A stretch of DNA of 64,000 bases. Origin: JAAFIP01 sp043766985 (GTDB lineage: Bacteria; Pseudomonadota; Gammaproteobacteria; Burkholderiales; Burkholderiaceae_C). Below the pieces are notes generated by a model. It made no database searches. It was not told where the DNA came from and was given only the letters and a program-made list of their open reading frames with translations. A program made the position numbers and the translations under genes. Of this stretch, positions 34,387-42,560 are shown piece after piece. How positions within the stretch are numbered: position 1 is the first letter of the stretch; each line of letters begins with the position of its first letter. Location of the stretch: positions 15,882-79,881 of the forward strand of contig JAYUHM010000042.1 in the NCBI GenBank assembly GCA_043766985.1. The letters are read 5' to 3'.

Positions 34387-36236
34387 TCGGAAAACTCCTG
34401 ATGCGATAGCTGCTCAGGCTCGTGTTGACTGCTGGTTTCTACGTTTTTGTTTACAAAACGCTTTTCCAGCTCATACGGGAACACATCATGCACATACCCC
34501 GCCTGAATGCGCTCTTTATGGCTTTGCCAGAAAGCGGCCTCGAGCAAATCCGCATGGTGCTTCATAAACACCTCGCGCACAGCCGTATTGCCCAATAGAA
34601 ACGGGCCGAAAGTCTCCGGGAACACGTCCTTGGGCCCTACGCTGTACCACACCTCGCCGCTCATCTCTTCTTCTTCGTTGCGCGGCTCGGGCACTTTGCG
34701 GAATTTGCAGTCGGTGATGTACTCGATCTCGTCGTAGTCGTAAAAAACCACTTTGCCGTGGCGCGTGACGCCAAAGTTTTTCCACAGCATATCGCCTGGG
34801 AAGATATTGGCGCGCACCAAATCTTTGATGGCGTTGCCGTATTCGATGACCGCCTTTTCCATCAACTGGCGTGGTTTGTCGTTTTCCAAACCTTGGTCAA
34901 AAGCCTCTTGCAAGTAGATGTTCAGCGGGATCATGCGCCGCTCGATGTACAAGTGCTTGACGATCACCTCCATGTGGCCGTCCCCATCGCGGTCCGATAT
35001 TTCCAACTGACTGGGGGCAAACTTTTCTATCTCGGCGATCAGCGCGTCGTCAAACCGTTCACGCGGAAAGGCCACCTCGCTGTACTCCAGCGTATCGGCC
35101 ATGCGGCCCACGCGGTCGTGCTGCTTGACCAGCTGGTATTTGCCTTTGATCTGCTCGCGGGTGGTGTCTTTTTGCGGCGGGTAATAGTCTTTAATGACTT
35201 TGAACACATACGGAAAGCTGGGCAAATCAAACACCAGCATCACCATGCCTTTGATACCGGGCGCAATACGGAACTTGTCGGTGCTGTGCCGCAAGTGGTA
35301 GAGAAAGTCGCGGTAAAACAGCGTCTTGCCTTGCTTGGCCAAACCTAAAGCGTTGTAAATTTCAGCGCGCGGTTTGTGCGGCATCATGCTGCGCAAAAAC
35401 TGTACGTAGGCCGAGGGCACCTCCATGTCCACCATAAAGTAGGCGCGCGCAAAGCTGAACAAGACGAGCAAATCATCTTCACCAAACAGCGCTGCGTCGA
35501 TAAAGAGCTTGTCGTCTTTGCCGTGCAAGATGGGCAAGGCAAACGGCACTTCATTGAACCCGTTGATAATTTTCCCCAGCGCGTAGGCGCCCTTGTTGCG
35601 GTAAAACAAAGTGGACAGCACTTGAATTTGAAAGTTGGCGCGCAGCTTGATATCCGTCAACTGCGCCTCCATGGCCGCCAGCACATAGCCCGCGTCGCGC
35701 TGCAGATTTTCAAACGGCTTTTGCAGGCGAAAGTTGTCGATGGCAAGCACGATCATCTCGTGCATCGTCTCGCGCGTAGGGTAGTAGGCGCGGTAGGTTG
35801 GCGTGGCGGCGGGCTCGTCGTTTTCAATGTACTCGGTGCTCACAGCCGGGCGCACAAAAATAAAGCTATTGTGGAAATGCGTGCGGTGCAAAATCTTGGT
35901 CGTTACGGAATTAAAGAACGTCTCGGCCAGCTCAGGCTGGTGATGGTCTACCAAGAGGCCGATGTAGTGCAGCTTGATCTGCTGCCACACGTCCATCGCC
36001 AGCGCACCCGCTTTAAATTCTTTTTCCAGCCGCATCGTGCATTCTTTAACCCGCAGGTCGTAAAACTCAATGCGCTCACGCTGTGCCCGCTGCTGGCCAT
36101 GCCAGTCGGCCGTCTCAAAGCGGTGCTTGGCGCGCGCCGACTCGGTGCGAAACAGCCGGTAATGGCGGTTGAAGCCATCCATCATCGCTTTGGCGATGTC
36201 GTAGGCTAGCGTGGAGTCCAGGCGCTGGGGAAACAT
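34383..36236 (-). CDS. aceK: Isocitrate dehydrogenase kinase/phosphatase
   Basis: Bifunctional enzyme that phosphorylates and dephosphorylates isocitrate dehydrogenase and so sets flux between the TCA cycle and the glyoxylate bypass. 617 aa, slightly longer than the E. coli protein. Motifs of the kinase core: PGIKGMVMLVFDLPSFPYVFKVIKD (ATP site, about 320), QHDRVGRMADTLEYSEVAFP, ERRMIPLNIYLQEA, and GDMLWKNFGVTRHGKVVFYDYDEIEY. No aceA or aceB is in the window. The start lies 4 bases after a dispersed-repeat copy. Confidence 0.95.
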   Translation of the reverse strand: MFPQRLDSTLAYDIAKAMMDGFNRHYRLFRTESARAKHRFETADWHGQQRAQRERIEFYDLRVKECTMRLEKEFKAGALAMDVWQQIKLHYIGLLVDHHQPELAETFFNSVTTKILHRTHFHNSFIFVRPAVSTEYIENDEPAATPTYRAYYPTRETMHEMIVLAIDNFRLQKPFENLQRDAGYVLAAMEAQLTDIKLRANFQIQVLSTLFYRNKGAYALGKIINGFNEVPFALPILHGKDDKLFIDAALFGEDDLLVLFSFARAYFMVDMEVPSAYVQFLRSMMPHKPRAEIYNALGLAKQGKTLFYRDFLYHLRHSTDKFRIAPGIKGMVMLVFDLPSFPYVFKVIKDYYPPQKDTTREQIKGKYQLVKQHDRVGRMADTLEYSEVAFPRERFDDALIAEIEKFAPSQLEISDRDGDGHMEVIVKHLYIERRMIPLNIYLQEAFDQGLENDKPRQLMEKAVIEYGNAIKDLVRANIFPGDMLWKNFGVTRHGKVVFYDYDEIEYITDCKFRKVPEPRNEEEEMSGEVWYSVGPKDVFPETFGPFLLGNTAVREVFMKHHADLLEAAFWQSHKERIQAGYVHDVFPYELEKRFVNKNVETSSQHEPEQLSHQEFSE

Positions 36237-36240
36237 AACA

Positions 36241-36281
36241 CTATACTTTTTATAGCTGCTCGTGCTATATTCTATTGGGCT
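36241..36281 (-). repeat. Dispersed-repeat copy spanning the end of the carbonic anhydrase gene
   Basis: On the minus strand it reads GCCCAATAGAATATAGCAC, GAGCAGCTATAAAAAGTATAG. Its first bases supply the last two codons and the TAG stop of the upstream carbonic anhydrase gene, and its end lies 4 bases before the aceK ATG. Confidence 0.78.
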
Positions 36282-36934
36282 AGCGCACGATTTTTATTGA
36301 AAACTTGGGTGATGGCGGCATCGTACAGCGCCTCCACCTCCGCCAGCGAACCCGTACCTACCTGCAGGTCCACCAGCAGGCCGTCGTGTACGCCATAGAT
36401 CCAGCCATGCACCGTGATCTCGTGGCCACGGTGCCAGGCATCTTTCAAAACGGTGCTGTGGCATACGTTGATGACTTGCTCAATCACATTGAGTTCACAC
36501 AGCATGTCCAGGCGGTACTGGGCGGGCGCGGTTTCTAGCGCAGTTTTGTGTTTATCGCGCACGTCTTGCACGTGTCGTATCCAGTTGTCGGCCAGGCCAA
36601 TGCGCGCGTTGGTCAACGCTGCCTGCACACCGCCGCAGCCATAGTGCCCCACCACAATCACATGCTCTACTTTGAGCATGTCTACCGCGTACTGCACAGC
36701 GCTCAGAGCGTTCAGGTCGGTGTGCACCATCACGTTGGCGACGTTGCGGTGTACAAACACCTCGCCGGGTTCTAGCCCGGTGATCTGGTTGGCGGGTACG
36801 CGCGAGTCGCTGCAGCCGATCCACATGTATTTGGGGTTTTGCTGTTGCGACAAGCCGGTAAAAAACCCGGGCCGCTCGCGCACCATTTGCGCGGCCCATT
36901 CGCGGTTGTGGGTTAGTAAGTCTGTTAATGGCAT
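36272..36934 (-). CDS. can: Beta-class carbonic anhydrase
   Basis: Interconverts CO2 and bicarbonate, 220 aa. Zinc ligands Cys41 and Asp43 in CSDSRVPA with Arg45, then His97 and Cys100 in GHYGCGG, all present. EVFVHRNVANVM follows the family. The last residues LAQ and the stop come from a dispersed-repeat copy, so the original C-terminus may have been replaced. Bicarbonate supply fits the nearby biotin-dependent carboxylase, but this is only inference. Confidence 0.93.
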   Translation of the reverse strand: MPLTDLLTHNREWAAQMVRERPGFFTGLSQQQNPKYMWIGCSDSRVPANQITGLEPGEVFVHRNVANVMVHTDLNALSAVQYAVDMLKVEHVIVVGHYGCGGVQAALTNARIGLADNWIRHVQDVRDKHKTALETAPAQYRLDMLCELNVIEQVINVCHSTVLKDAWHRGHEITVHGWIYGVHDGLLVDLQVGTGSLAEVEALYDAAITQVFNKNRALAQ

Positions 36935-36942
36935 ATCTTCAA

Positions 36943-38124
36943 TCAGCTTGTCTCTGCAAAAAGTTCACGGCCAATCAGCATACGCCGAATTTCGCTGGTG
37001 CCCGCACCAATTTCATACAGTTTCGCGTCGCGCCACAGGCGGCCCAAGGGGTAGTCGTTGATGTAGCCGTTACCACCAAATATCTGAATGCCCTCGCCCG
37101 CCATCCAGGTGGCCTTTTCGGCACACCACAGGATAACGCTGGCGCAGTCTTTGCGCACCTGGCGTACATGGTCGGTGCCCAGCATGTCAAGGTTTTTGCC
37201 GACGGTGTAGCAAAACGCGCGGCCCGCTTGCAGCACGGTGTACATGTCGGCCACCTTGCCCTGGATAAGCTGAAACTCGCCGATGCTTTGGCCAAACTGC
37301 TTGCGGTCGTGGGTGTAGGGGATGACGTTGTCCATCACCGATTGCATGATGCCAATCGGCCCGGCGGCGAGCACGGCGCGCTCATAGTCCAGGCCGCTCA
37401 TCAGCACCTTGGCACCGCCGTTGAAGGCGCCCAGGATGTTCTGTGCGGGCACTTCGACGTTGTTGAACAGCATCTCGCCCGTGTGGCTACCGCGCATGCC
37501 CAGTTTGTCGAGTTTTTGCGCGGTAGAAAAGCCTTTCATGCCTTTTTCTACGATGAAAGCCGTCACGCCACGGGCGCCCAGCTCGGGCTCGGTCTTGGCA
37601 TAAACCACCATGGTGTCGGCATCCGGGCCATTGGTGATCCACATCTTGGTGCCGTTGAGCAGGTAGTAGCCGCCCTTATCCTCAGCCTTGAGCTTCATGC
37701 TGATCACATCGCTGCCCGCATTGGGCTCGCTCATAGCCAGCGCGCCTACATGCTCGCCACTGATGAGTTTGGGCAGGTATTTTTGCTTTTGCGCCTCGGT
37801 GCCGTTGCGTTTGAGCTGGTTGACGCACAGGTTGCTGTGCGCTCCGTAGCTCAGGCCGACGCTGGCAGACGCGCGGGAGATTTCTTCCATGGCTATCATG
37901 TGGGCCAAGTAGCCCATGCCTGCACCGCCGTACTCCTCGCCCACGGTGATGCCCAGCACGCCCAAGTCGCCCATCTTGCGCCACAGGTCCATGGGGAACT
38001 GGTCTTTTTGGTCTATCTCACCCGCTCGGGGTGCGATCTCGGCCTGGGCAAAATCGCGCACGGCATCGCGCAGTGCGTCGATGTCTTCGCCTAGTTGAAA
38101 ATTTAAACCGGGTAGGTTGTTCAT
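36943..38124 (-). CDS. ivd: Isovaleryl-CoA dehydrogenase
   Basis: First acyl-CoA step of leucine breakdown: isovaleryl-CoA to 3-methylcrotonyl-CoA, electrons to ETF. 393 aa. Start MNNLPGLNFQLGEDIDALRDAV, middle MSEPNAGSDVISMKLKAEDKGGYYLLNG-type region, GVEVPAQNILG-like loop as NNVEVPAQNILGAFNGG, and C-terminus GNGYINDYPLGRLWRDAKLYEIGAGTSEIRRMLIGREL, all close to known IVDs. ATG 38124 has AAAGGA upstream; the ORF extends to 38196 without support. Lies in the transcript liuR - thioesterase - ivd. Confidence 0.94.
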   Translation of the reverse strand: MNNLPGLNFQLGEDIDALRDAVRDFAQAEIAPRAGEIDQKDQFPMDLWRKMGDLGVLGITVGEEYGGAGMGYLAHMIAMEEISRASASVGLSYGAHSNLCVNQLKRNGTEAQKQKYLPKLISGEHVGALAMSEPNAGSDVISMKLKAEDKGGYYLLNGTKMWITNGPDADTMVVYAKTEPELGARGVTAFIVEKGMKGFSTAQKLDKLGMRGSHTGEMLFNNVEVPAQNILGAFNGGAKVLMSGLDYERAVLAAGPIGIMQSVMDNVIPYTHDRKQFGQSIGEFQLIQGKVADMYTVLQAGRAFCYTVGKNLDMLGTDHVRQVRKDCASVILWCAEKATWMAGEGIQIFGGNGYINDYPLGRLWRDAKLYEIGAGTSEIRRMLIGRELFAETS

Positions 38125-38147
38125 GGAGTTTTCCTTTGTGAGGGTTG

Positions 38148-38597
38148 TCAATATTTCTTGGCCACGGCTATCAGCGTGGCTTGCATGAGGCCGCACAGTT
38201 TGCGCGCGCCCCCTTTGTCATTGGCGCTTACATCAAACAATTCAGCCTGAGTGATGGTGAGCGTTCGCCCTGCTTTGACCACCTTGCCTATGCACACCAC
38301 CTCTTGCCCCACGGCAGCGGAGACGAAATTGATTTTGTATTCCACCGTGGTTACTTCCATGCCCTCGGGCGCTACGGTGAGCGCCGCGTAGCCACAGCAT
38401 ATGTCAGCCAGCGCACCCAGTGCACCACCGTGGAAAGCGCCTTGCTGCTGGGTGACTTTGTCGCTCATGGGCAAGGCAAACTCTACTTCGCCGCTCTGCA
38501 CCCGTAAGATGCGCACGCCCAAGTGCTGCATCATGCCTTGGCGCAGAAAGCTCTCGTTGACGCGGTCAAACACAGCTGTGTAGTCAGGGCGGGTCAT
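38148..38597 (-). CDS. PaaI-family acyl-CoA thioesterase (hotdog fold)
   Basis: 149 aa, single hotdog domain. GAFHGGALGALADICCGYAAL carries the helix motif with the catalytic Asp, and TTVEYKINFVSAAVGQEVVCIGKVVKAGRT follows as in YbgC/PaaI proteins. ATG 38597 overlaps the liuR stop by four bases. Probably removes CoA from stalled acyl-CoA intermediates of leucine catabolism; substrate inferred only from context. Confidence 0.88.
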   Translation of the reverse strand: MTRPDYTAVFDRVNESFLRQGMMQHLGVRILRVQSGEVEFALPMSDKVTQQQGAFHGGALGALADICCGYAALTVAPEGMEVTTVEYKINFVSAAVGQEVVCIGKVVKAGRTLTITQAELFDVSANDKGGARKLCGLMQATLIAVAKKY

Positions 38598-38995
38598 TTG
38601 GCAACCTTCTTTTCACTTTTAGCCAACAACACTTTGGCTTCTTTCTCATGCACTTTCACCTCATCCAAGTTGGCTTGCAGCTCGGCCATTTGGCCTTCCA
38701 GCTCGATGCGGTGCTCGCCCAAAATGGTAAGAAACTTCTTAAGCTGCAGCCCGGTGTCGCGCGGGCTGTCGTACATGTCGATGATGTCTTTGGCCTCGTT
38801 CAGGCTCAGCCCCAGGCGCTTGGCACGCAGGGTGAGCTTCAAGCGCGTGCGGTCGCGGGCGCTGTAGACCCGGTTGCGGCCACCCGGGCCACTGCGCTCG
38901 GGGGCCAGCAGGCCCATGTCTTCGTAAAAGCGCATGGCGCGCGTGGTCAAATCAAACTCTTTGGCCAAATCGCTGATGCTGTAGGTGGTGCCCAT
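38594..38995 (-). CDS. liuR: MerR-family transcriptional regulator LiuR
   Basis: Regulator of leucine/isovalerate catabolism, 133 aa. Winged-helix N-terminus YSISDLAKEFDLTTRAMRFYEDMGLLAPER, then NRVYSARDRTRLKLTLRAKRLGLSLNEAKDIIDMYD, followed by a coiled-coil dimer helix and a Lys-rich end. The match to LiuR proteins of Pseudomonas is strong from memory. ATG 38995 gives the natural N-terminus; the ORF extends to 39088, into the operator, which is unlikely to be translated. First gene of the liuR - thioesterase - ivd transcript, with a perfect palindrome about 92 bases upstream. Confidence 0.9.
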   Translation of the reverse strand: MGTTYSISDLAKEFDLTTRAMRFYEDMGLLAPERSGPGGRNRVYSARDRTRLKLTLRAKRLGLSLNEAKDIIDMYDSPRDTGLQLKKFLTILGEHRIELEGQMAELQANLDEVKVHEKEAKVLLAKSEKKVAK

Positions 38996-39086
38996 ACTGG
39001 TGTCTATTGCCGCTAGCGCAAGTGAAAATGGTGAAAAACCCGGGCGACTGAACCGTAAAGCCCTGCCGCCTACAATGGCGTTATTC

Positions 39087-39112
39087 AATTGACGTTTACG
39101 TAAACGTCAATT
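39087..39112. promoter_or_regulatory. Predicted LiuR operator in the liuR / metallo-hydrolase divergent region
   Basis: Perfect 26-bp palindrome centred between 39099 and 39100, half-site AATTGACGTTTAC, identical to the core of 20427-20454. It lies between liuR (minus) and the metallo-hydrolase gene (plus, ATG 39154), so it can control both directions and autoregulate liuR. TTGACG at each side could act as a -35 element. Confidence 0.87.
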
Positions 39113-39153
39113 AACCCAATTATGTACGAAAAGTACCCGCGACTGAACACCCC

Positions 39154-40233
39154 ATGAACACCCTTGAACACGAGTTAACCTACCCTCTGCAAGACACCCT
39201 GCCCGCGCTGGGCGAGGCCTTGCCCGTAGCCGACGGCGTGCGCTGGATTCGCATGGTGCTGCCTTTTGCGCTGAACCACATTAACCTGTGGCTGCTGCGT
39301 GATGAGTTGGGCGGCGTGCAGGGCTGGACGGTGGTGGACTGCTGCATTGACCGCGCCGAGAGCCGCGCGCAGTGGCAAGGTATTTTTGACACGCAGCTAG
39401 AAGGCCTGCCCATCCTGCGCGTGGTCTGCACCCACATGCACCCCGACCATATTGGCCTGGCGCACTGGATTTGCGCGAAATGGAACGTGCGCCTGTGGAT
39501 CAGCGCCACCGACTACAACGTGGCACGCAACTTGAGCTCTGCTGCATCGAATGTGGGTGGCCAAGCAGCCGCCGACTTTTATGCATCCCACGGCCTGACC
39601 GACCCCGAGTCGGTTGCCAAAATCAAGGCCCGCACCGGTTACTACTCCAACCTGGTACCCGCCGTGCCCGACAGCTACCACCGCATCATGGATGGCGATG
39701 TGATAGGCATCGGCGGGCGGGACTGGCGCTGTATCAGCGGCTATGGCCATGCGCCTGAGCACATAGCCTTGTATTGTGAAAACCTCAACGTGTTGATCAG
39801 CGGCGACATGGTGCTGCCCCGCATCTCCACCAACGTCAGCGTGTTTGACCTGGAGCCCGAGGGCGATCCGCTCAAACTGTTCTTAGGCTCTATCCAGAAA
39901 TACTTGGCACTGCCTGCCGACACCTTGGTGCTGCCCTCCCACGGCAAGCCCTTCACCGGCATGCACCAGCGCATCGCCCAGCTACAAGCCCACCACGCCG
40001 ACCGCTTGGCAGAAGTGATGCAAGCCTGCAGCCAAAAGCCCACCAGCGGCGCAGACATCGTGCCCATCATGTTCAAACGCGAACTAGATTTGCACCAAAT
40101 GACCTTTGCCATGGGCGAGGCTGTAGCGCATTTGCACATGCTGTGGTTTGAGGGCAAACTGACGCGCGCTCTGGATGCGCTTGGGGTGTACCGATTCAGT
40201 GTTAGTCCCAGCGCGGCAGTGCATCGTCCTTGA
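39154..40233 (+). CDS. MBL-fold metallo-hydrolase
   Basis: 359-aa metallo-beta-lactamase-fold hydrolase. Metal motif THMHPDHIGLAHW near residue 95, further His in SGYGHAPEHIALYC and Asp in LISGDMVLPRIS, and a last His in LPSHGKPFTGMH; together a two-metal site. The C-terminal helical domain is LACTB2-like. Divergent from liuR and sharing its operator, so possibly part of the regulon, for instance a thioester or glyoxalase II-type hydrolase. Its last 32 bases overlap the end of the convergent metallopeptidase gene. Confidence 0.88.
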   Translation: MNTLEHELTYPLQDTLPALGEALPVADGVRWIRMVLPFALNHINLWLLRDELGGVQGWTVVDCCIDRAESRAQWQGIFDTQLEGLPILRVVCTHMHPDHIGLAHWICAKWNVRLWISATDYNVARNLSSAASNVGGQAAADFYASHGLTDPESVAKIKARTGYYSNLVPAVPDSYHRIMDGDVIGIGGRDWRCISGYGHAPEHIALYCENLNVLISGDMVLPRISTNVSVFDLEPEGDPLKLFLGSIQKYLALPADTLVLPSHGKPFTGMHQRIAQLQAHHADRLAEVMQACSQKPTSGADIVPIMFKRELDLHQMTFAMGEAVAHLHMLWFEGKLTRALDALGVYRFSVSPSAAVHRP

Positions 40234-41206
40234 GTTGCCCACGCAGCGCGGCGTAGTCGGGCATGATGGATTCGACGGTGCTCCAAAAGCGGGGGCTGTG
40301 GTCCATCACGCGCAGGTGGCTCAGCTCGTGTACCACCACGTAGTCGATCACGCTCATGCGGAAGTGCACCAAACGCCAGTTCAGGCGGATGGAGCCGTCA
40401 GACTTGGCGGTGCCCCAGCGGGTGCCTGCGCTGCTTAAGGACAGCTTGGTCCACTGCACTTTGAGTTGCGGCGCGTACAGGTTAAGGCGCTCCTCAAAGA
40501 TGCGTTTGGCCTGGCGCATCAGCCAGGCTTGCACGGCGTCGCGGATGCGCTCTGGCGCGGCGTCTTGCGGCAGGCTGATGTGCAGGGTGAGGCGCGGTAC
40601 GCCGGGCAGGGACGCGTTGGCCGCGTGCGCGTCGGAGTGCAACTGGGCTTGCCCGGCGGCACGGGTACCGCGTGTGGGCGTGGCTACGCCGGAAGAGTTG
40701 TACAGGTGGCGCGGGTCGATCACCACAATCACCTGCTCGCCCATAAACGGGATCAGTGTGCCGTCTTTCCATTCAATACGGTTGCTCTCCAGCTTGCTGT
40801 GGCGCTCGCGCGCCTCTTGCAGCTTCTTCACGATCCAGAGCGACTTTTCTTGCACAGCTTTGTCAATCTCGTAGAGCGGTACCCAGCGCGGCGCGCTGAC
40901 GGTAAGCCCGTCTGCGCCGACGCTAAACCCAATGGTCTTGCGTTTACCGCGTTTGAGCTCAAAGGCCACAACGCTGGTCTGCAGCCGCGCCTCCCGGTTA
41001 GCGCGCGGGTGCGCAAAAGCCGCAGGGCGCATGACGGACGCGATGGGTTCTGCGGGCGCGGGGGCTACTGCAAGAACTTCAACCGCTATCAATTCAGCAG
41101 CAGCTTGTGCCGTGCTCTGCTGGGCTAGTGGCTGATTTGGCTCTTTTTTTGATGGCGACAGCGCCTCTGAGAACAGATCAAGGGTGAGTTGTAGAAAGCC
41201 GCGCAT
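40202..41206 (-). CDS. Zinc metallopeptidase-like protein, YgjP/SprT (DUF45) family
   Basis: 334 aa. C-terminal gluzincin-like motif VVVHELSHLRVMDHSPRFW (HExxH variant HELSH with downstream His) and SSAGTRWGTAKSDGSIRLNWRLV, typical of DUF45. The central KRKTIGFSVGADGLTVSAPRW region is also conserved. Residues about 26-40 (AQQSTAQAAAELIAV) in the variable N-terminal part come from an in-frame dispersed repeat. A 20-30 residue low-complexity loop (about 195-215) interrupts the core. Start at 41206 follows the plsC stop by ten bases; the ribosome site is weak. Confidence 0.85.
   Translation of the reverse strand: MRGFLQLTLDLFSEALSPSKKEPNQPLAQQSTAQAAAELIAVEVLAVAPAPAEPIASVMRPAAFAHPRANREARLQTSVVAFELKRGKRKTIGFSVGADGLTVSAPRWVPLYEIDKAVQEKSLWIVKKLQEARERHSKLESNRIEWKDGTLIPFMGEQVIVVIDPRHLYNSSGVATPTRGTRAAGQAQLHSDAHAANASLPGVPRLTLHISLPQDAAPERIRDAVQAWLMRQAKRIFEERLNLYAPQLKVQWTKLSLSSAGTRWGTAKSDGSIRLNWRLVHFRMSVIDYVVVHELSHLRVMDHSPRFWSTVESIMPDYAALRGQLKDDALPRWD
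41085..41128 (-). repeat. Dispersed-repeat copy, in frame in the metallopeptidase gene
   Basis: On the minus strand it reads TAGCCCAGCAGAGCACGGC, ACAAGCTGCTGCTGAATTG, ATAGC. It shares the run AGAGCACGGCAC with the reference copy at 11265 and encodes LAQQSTAQAAAELIAV. Confidence 0.68.
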
Positions 41207-41216
41207 ACAAGATCGC

Positions 41217-41963
41217 TTACCGGTAGGCCTCGGGGTCAATCTCGCGCATGGTGGCCTCAATCCAGGTTTGCACTTCTTGCGTCAGTTCGTCGGGCTGGCG
41301 GCCTACGCTTGCGATGGGTTTGCCGATCACCACGTCAACCACACCGGGAGTTTTGACAAACGCTTTGCGAGGCCATTGGCGGGCCGAATTAACGGCGATG
41401 GGCACGACAGGGCGGCCCGTCTCGCAGGCCAGGCGGGTGCCGCCGCTTTTGTAGGTGCCCACTTTGCCGCGTGGAATGCGCGTGCCCTCAGGAAACATGA
41501 TGACCCATACGCCTTCGGACATTACGCGCTTGCCTTGGGTCACCACTTTGGCAAAGGCCTCGTTGCGTTTGCTGCGGTCAATGTGGATCATGTCCATGCG
41601 GGCCATGGCCCAGCCAAAAAAAGGAATGTACAACAGCTCGCGCTTGAACACATAGGCCAGCGGGTGCGGCATGATGGCGGGCATCAAAAAGGTCTCTAGG
41701 GTGGACTGGTGCTTAAGCAACAAGATGGCCCCCTCTTTGTCGCCCTGCGGCAAGTTCTCAAGGCCATGGATGCGCCAGCTAACGCCGCAGATTTTGGTTA
41801 GTCCCCACATGGCGCACTTCAACCAGCCCGCGCACATCCAGTACACACGGGTAGGGCTTAAAAACAGCGAGGTAACGACCACCGCAATAGCCCACGGTAT
41901 GACGGTGATGATCATCCACAGCATGTGCAGGCAGGAACGTATAAATGCAAGTAGGTAGGCCAT
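41217..41963 (-). CDS. plsC: 1-acyl-sn-glycerol-3-phosphate acyltransferase
   Basis: Acylates lysophosphatidate to phosphatidate at the inner membrane, 248 aa. N-terminal hydrophobic segments (LLAFIRSCLHMLWMIITVIPW and VVTSLFLSPTRVYW), then the acyltransferase box KHQSTLETFLMP, where Glu replaces the usual Asp of HX4D, and the substrate-binding FPEGTRIPRGKVGTYKSGG. PIAVNSARQWPRKAF is also conserved. Downstream of gmhB by 33 bases, as in other Burkholderiales glyS-gmhB-plsC clusters. Confidence 0.93.
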   Translation of the reverse strand: MAYLLAFIRSCLHMLWMIITVIPWAIAVVVTSLFLSPTRVYWMCAGWLKCAMWGLTKICGVSWRIHGLENLPQGDKEGAILLLKHQSTLETFLMPAIMPHPLAYVFKRELLYIPFFGWAMARMDMIHIDRSKRNEAFAKVVTQGKRVMSEGVWVIMFPEGTRIPRGKVGTYKSGGTRLACETGRPVVPIAVNSARQWPRKAFVKTPGVVDVVIGKPIASVGRQPDELTQEVQTWIEATMREIDPEAYR

Positions 41964-41996
41964 GCGGGTGATTAGTTGTAGGTTCGTGTTGTGGGT

Positions 41997-42560
41997 TTAA
42001 GCAGGCATCGCCAAAAGGTGCTCAGCAAACGCGGCCAGGTCTGCATGCATGCGCGTGCCTTCGGGTATGTCAGCGGGGGAGGTGGTGCGTTGGTACTTGG
42101 CACCCTTGCCTGTTAGCACCAGGTGGGGCAGACAGCCAGCGGCGGCCCCCGCTTGCAGGTCGCGCAGGCTATCGCCTACAGCATGCACGCCGTTCAGGTT
42201 GGTGGCCACATCCAGGCCATAGCGCTCGATAATTTGCTCAAACAGTCCCGGCAGCGGCTTGCGGCAAGCGCAGCCTTCGTCGGGTGTATGCGGGCAGTAA
42301 AACACCGCGTCAATTTTGCCGCCTTGCACCGCCAACAGCTTGTGCATCTTGCTGTGCATCGCGTTCAGCGCCGCCACGTCAAACAAGCCCCGCCCCAAAC
42401 CCGACTGGTTAGACGCCACCACCACATGCCAACCGGCATGGTTCAGCCGGGCAATCGCCTCCAGCGCGCCGGGCAGCGGCACCCACTCATCGGCCGACTT
42501 GATAAAGTCGTCCCGGTCTTCGTTGATAGTGCCGTCGCGGTCCAGGATGATGAGTTTCAT
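41997..42560 (-). CDS. gmhB: D-glycero-D-manno-heptose 1,7-bisphosphate 7-phosphatase
   Basis: Removes the C7 phosphate in ADP-heptose synthesis for LPS core. 187 aa, HAD class IIIC: motif I ILDRDGTINEDRDDF, motif II ASNQSGLGRG, zinc loop with CPHTPDEGCACRKP (Cys and His ligands), motif IV GDSLRDLQAGAAAG. ATG 42560 overlaps the stop of the upstream nucleotidyltransferase-like gene by four bases and removes eleven unlikely residues. Translationally coupled to an inserted module rather than directly to glyS. Confidence 0.93.
   Translation of the reverse strand: MKLIILDRDGTINEDRDDFIKSADEWVPLPGALEAIARLNHAGWHVVVASNQSGLGRGLFDVAALNAMHSKMHKLLAVQGGKIDAVFYCPHTPDEGCACRKPLPGLFEQIIERYGLDVATNLNGVHAVGDSLRDLQAGAAAGCLPHLVLTGKGAKYQRTTSPADIPEGTRMHADLAAFAEHLLAMPA

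Noticed and set aside
36928..38094. Long plus-strand ORF (388 codons) opposite isovaleryl-CoA dehydrogenase
   Set aside because: Antisense shadow in GC-rich DNA; the minus-strand protein is a clear family member and the plus frame has His/Val/Ala-rich composition without domains.
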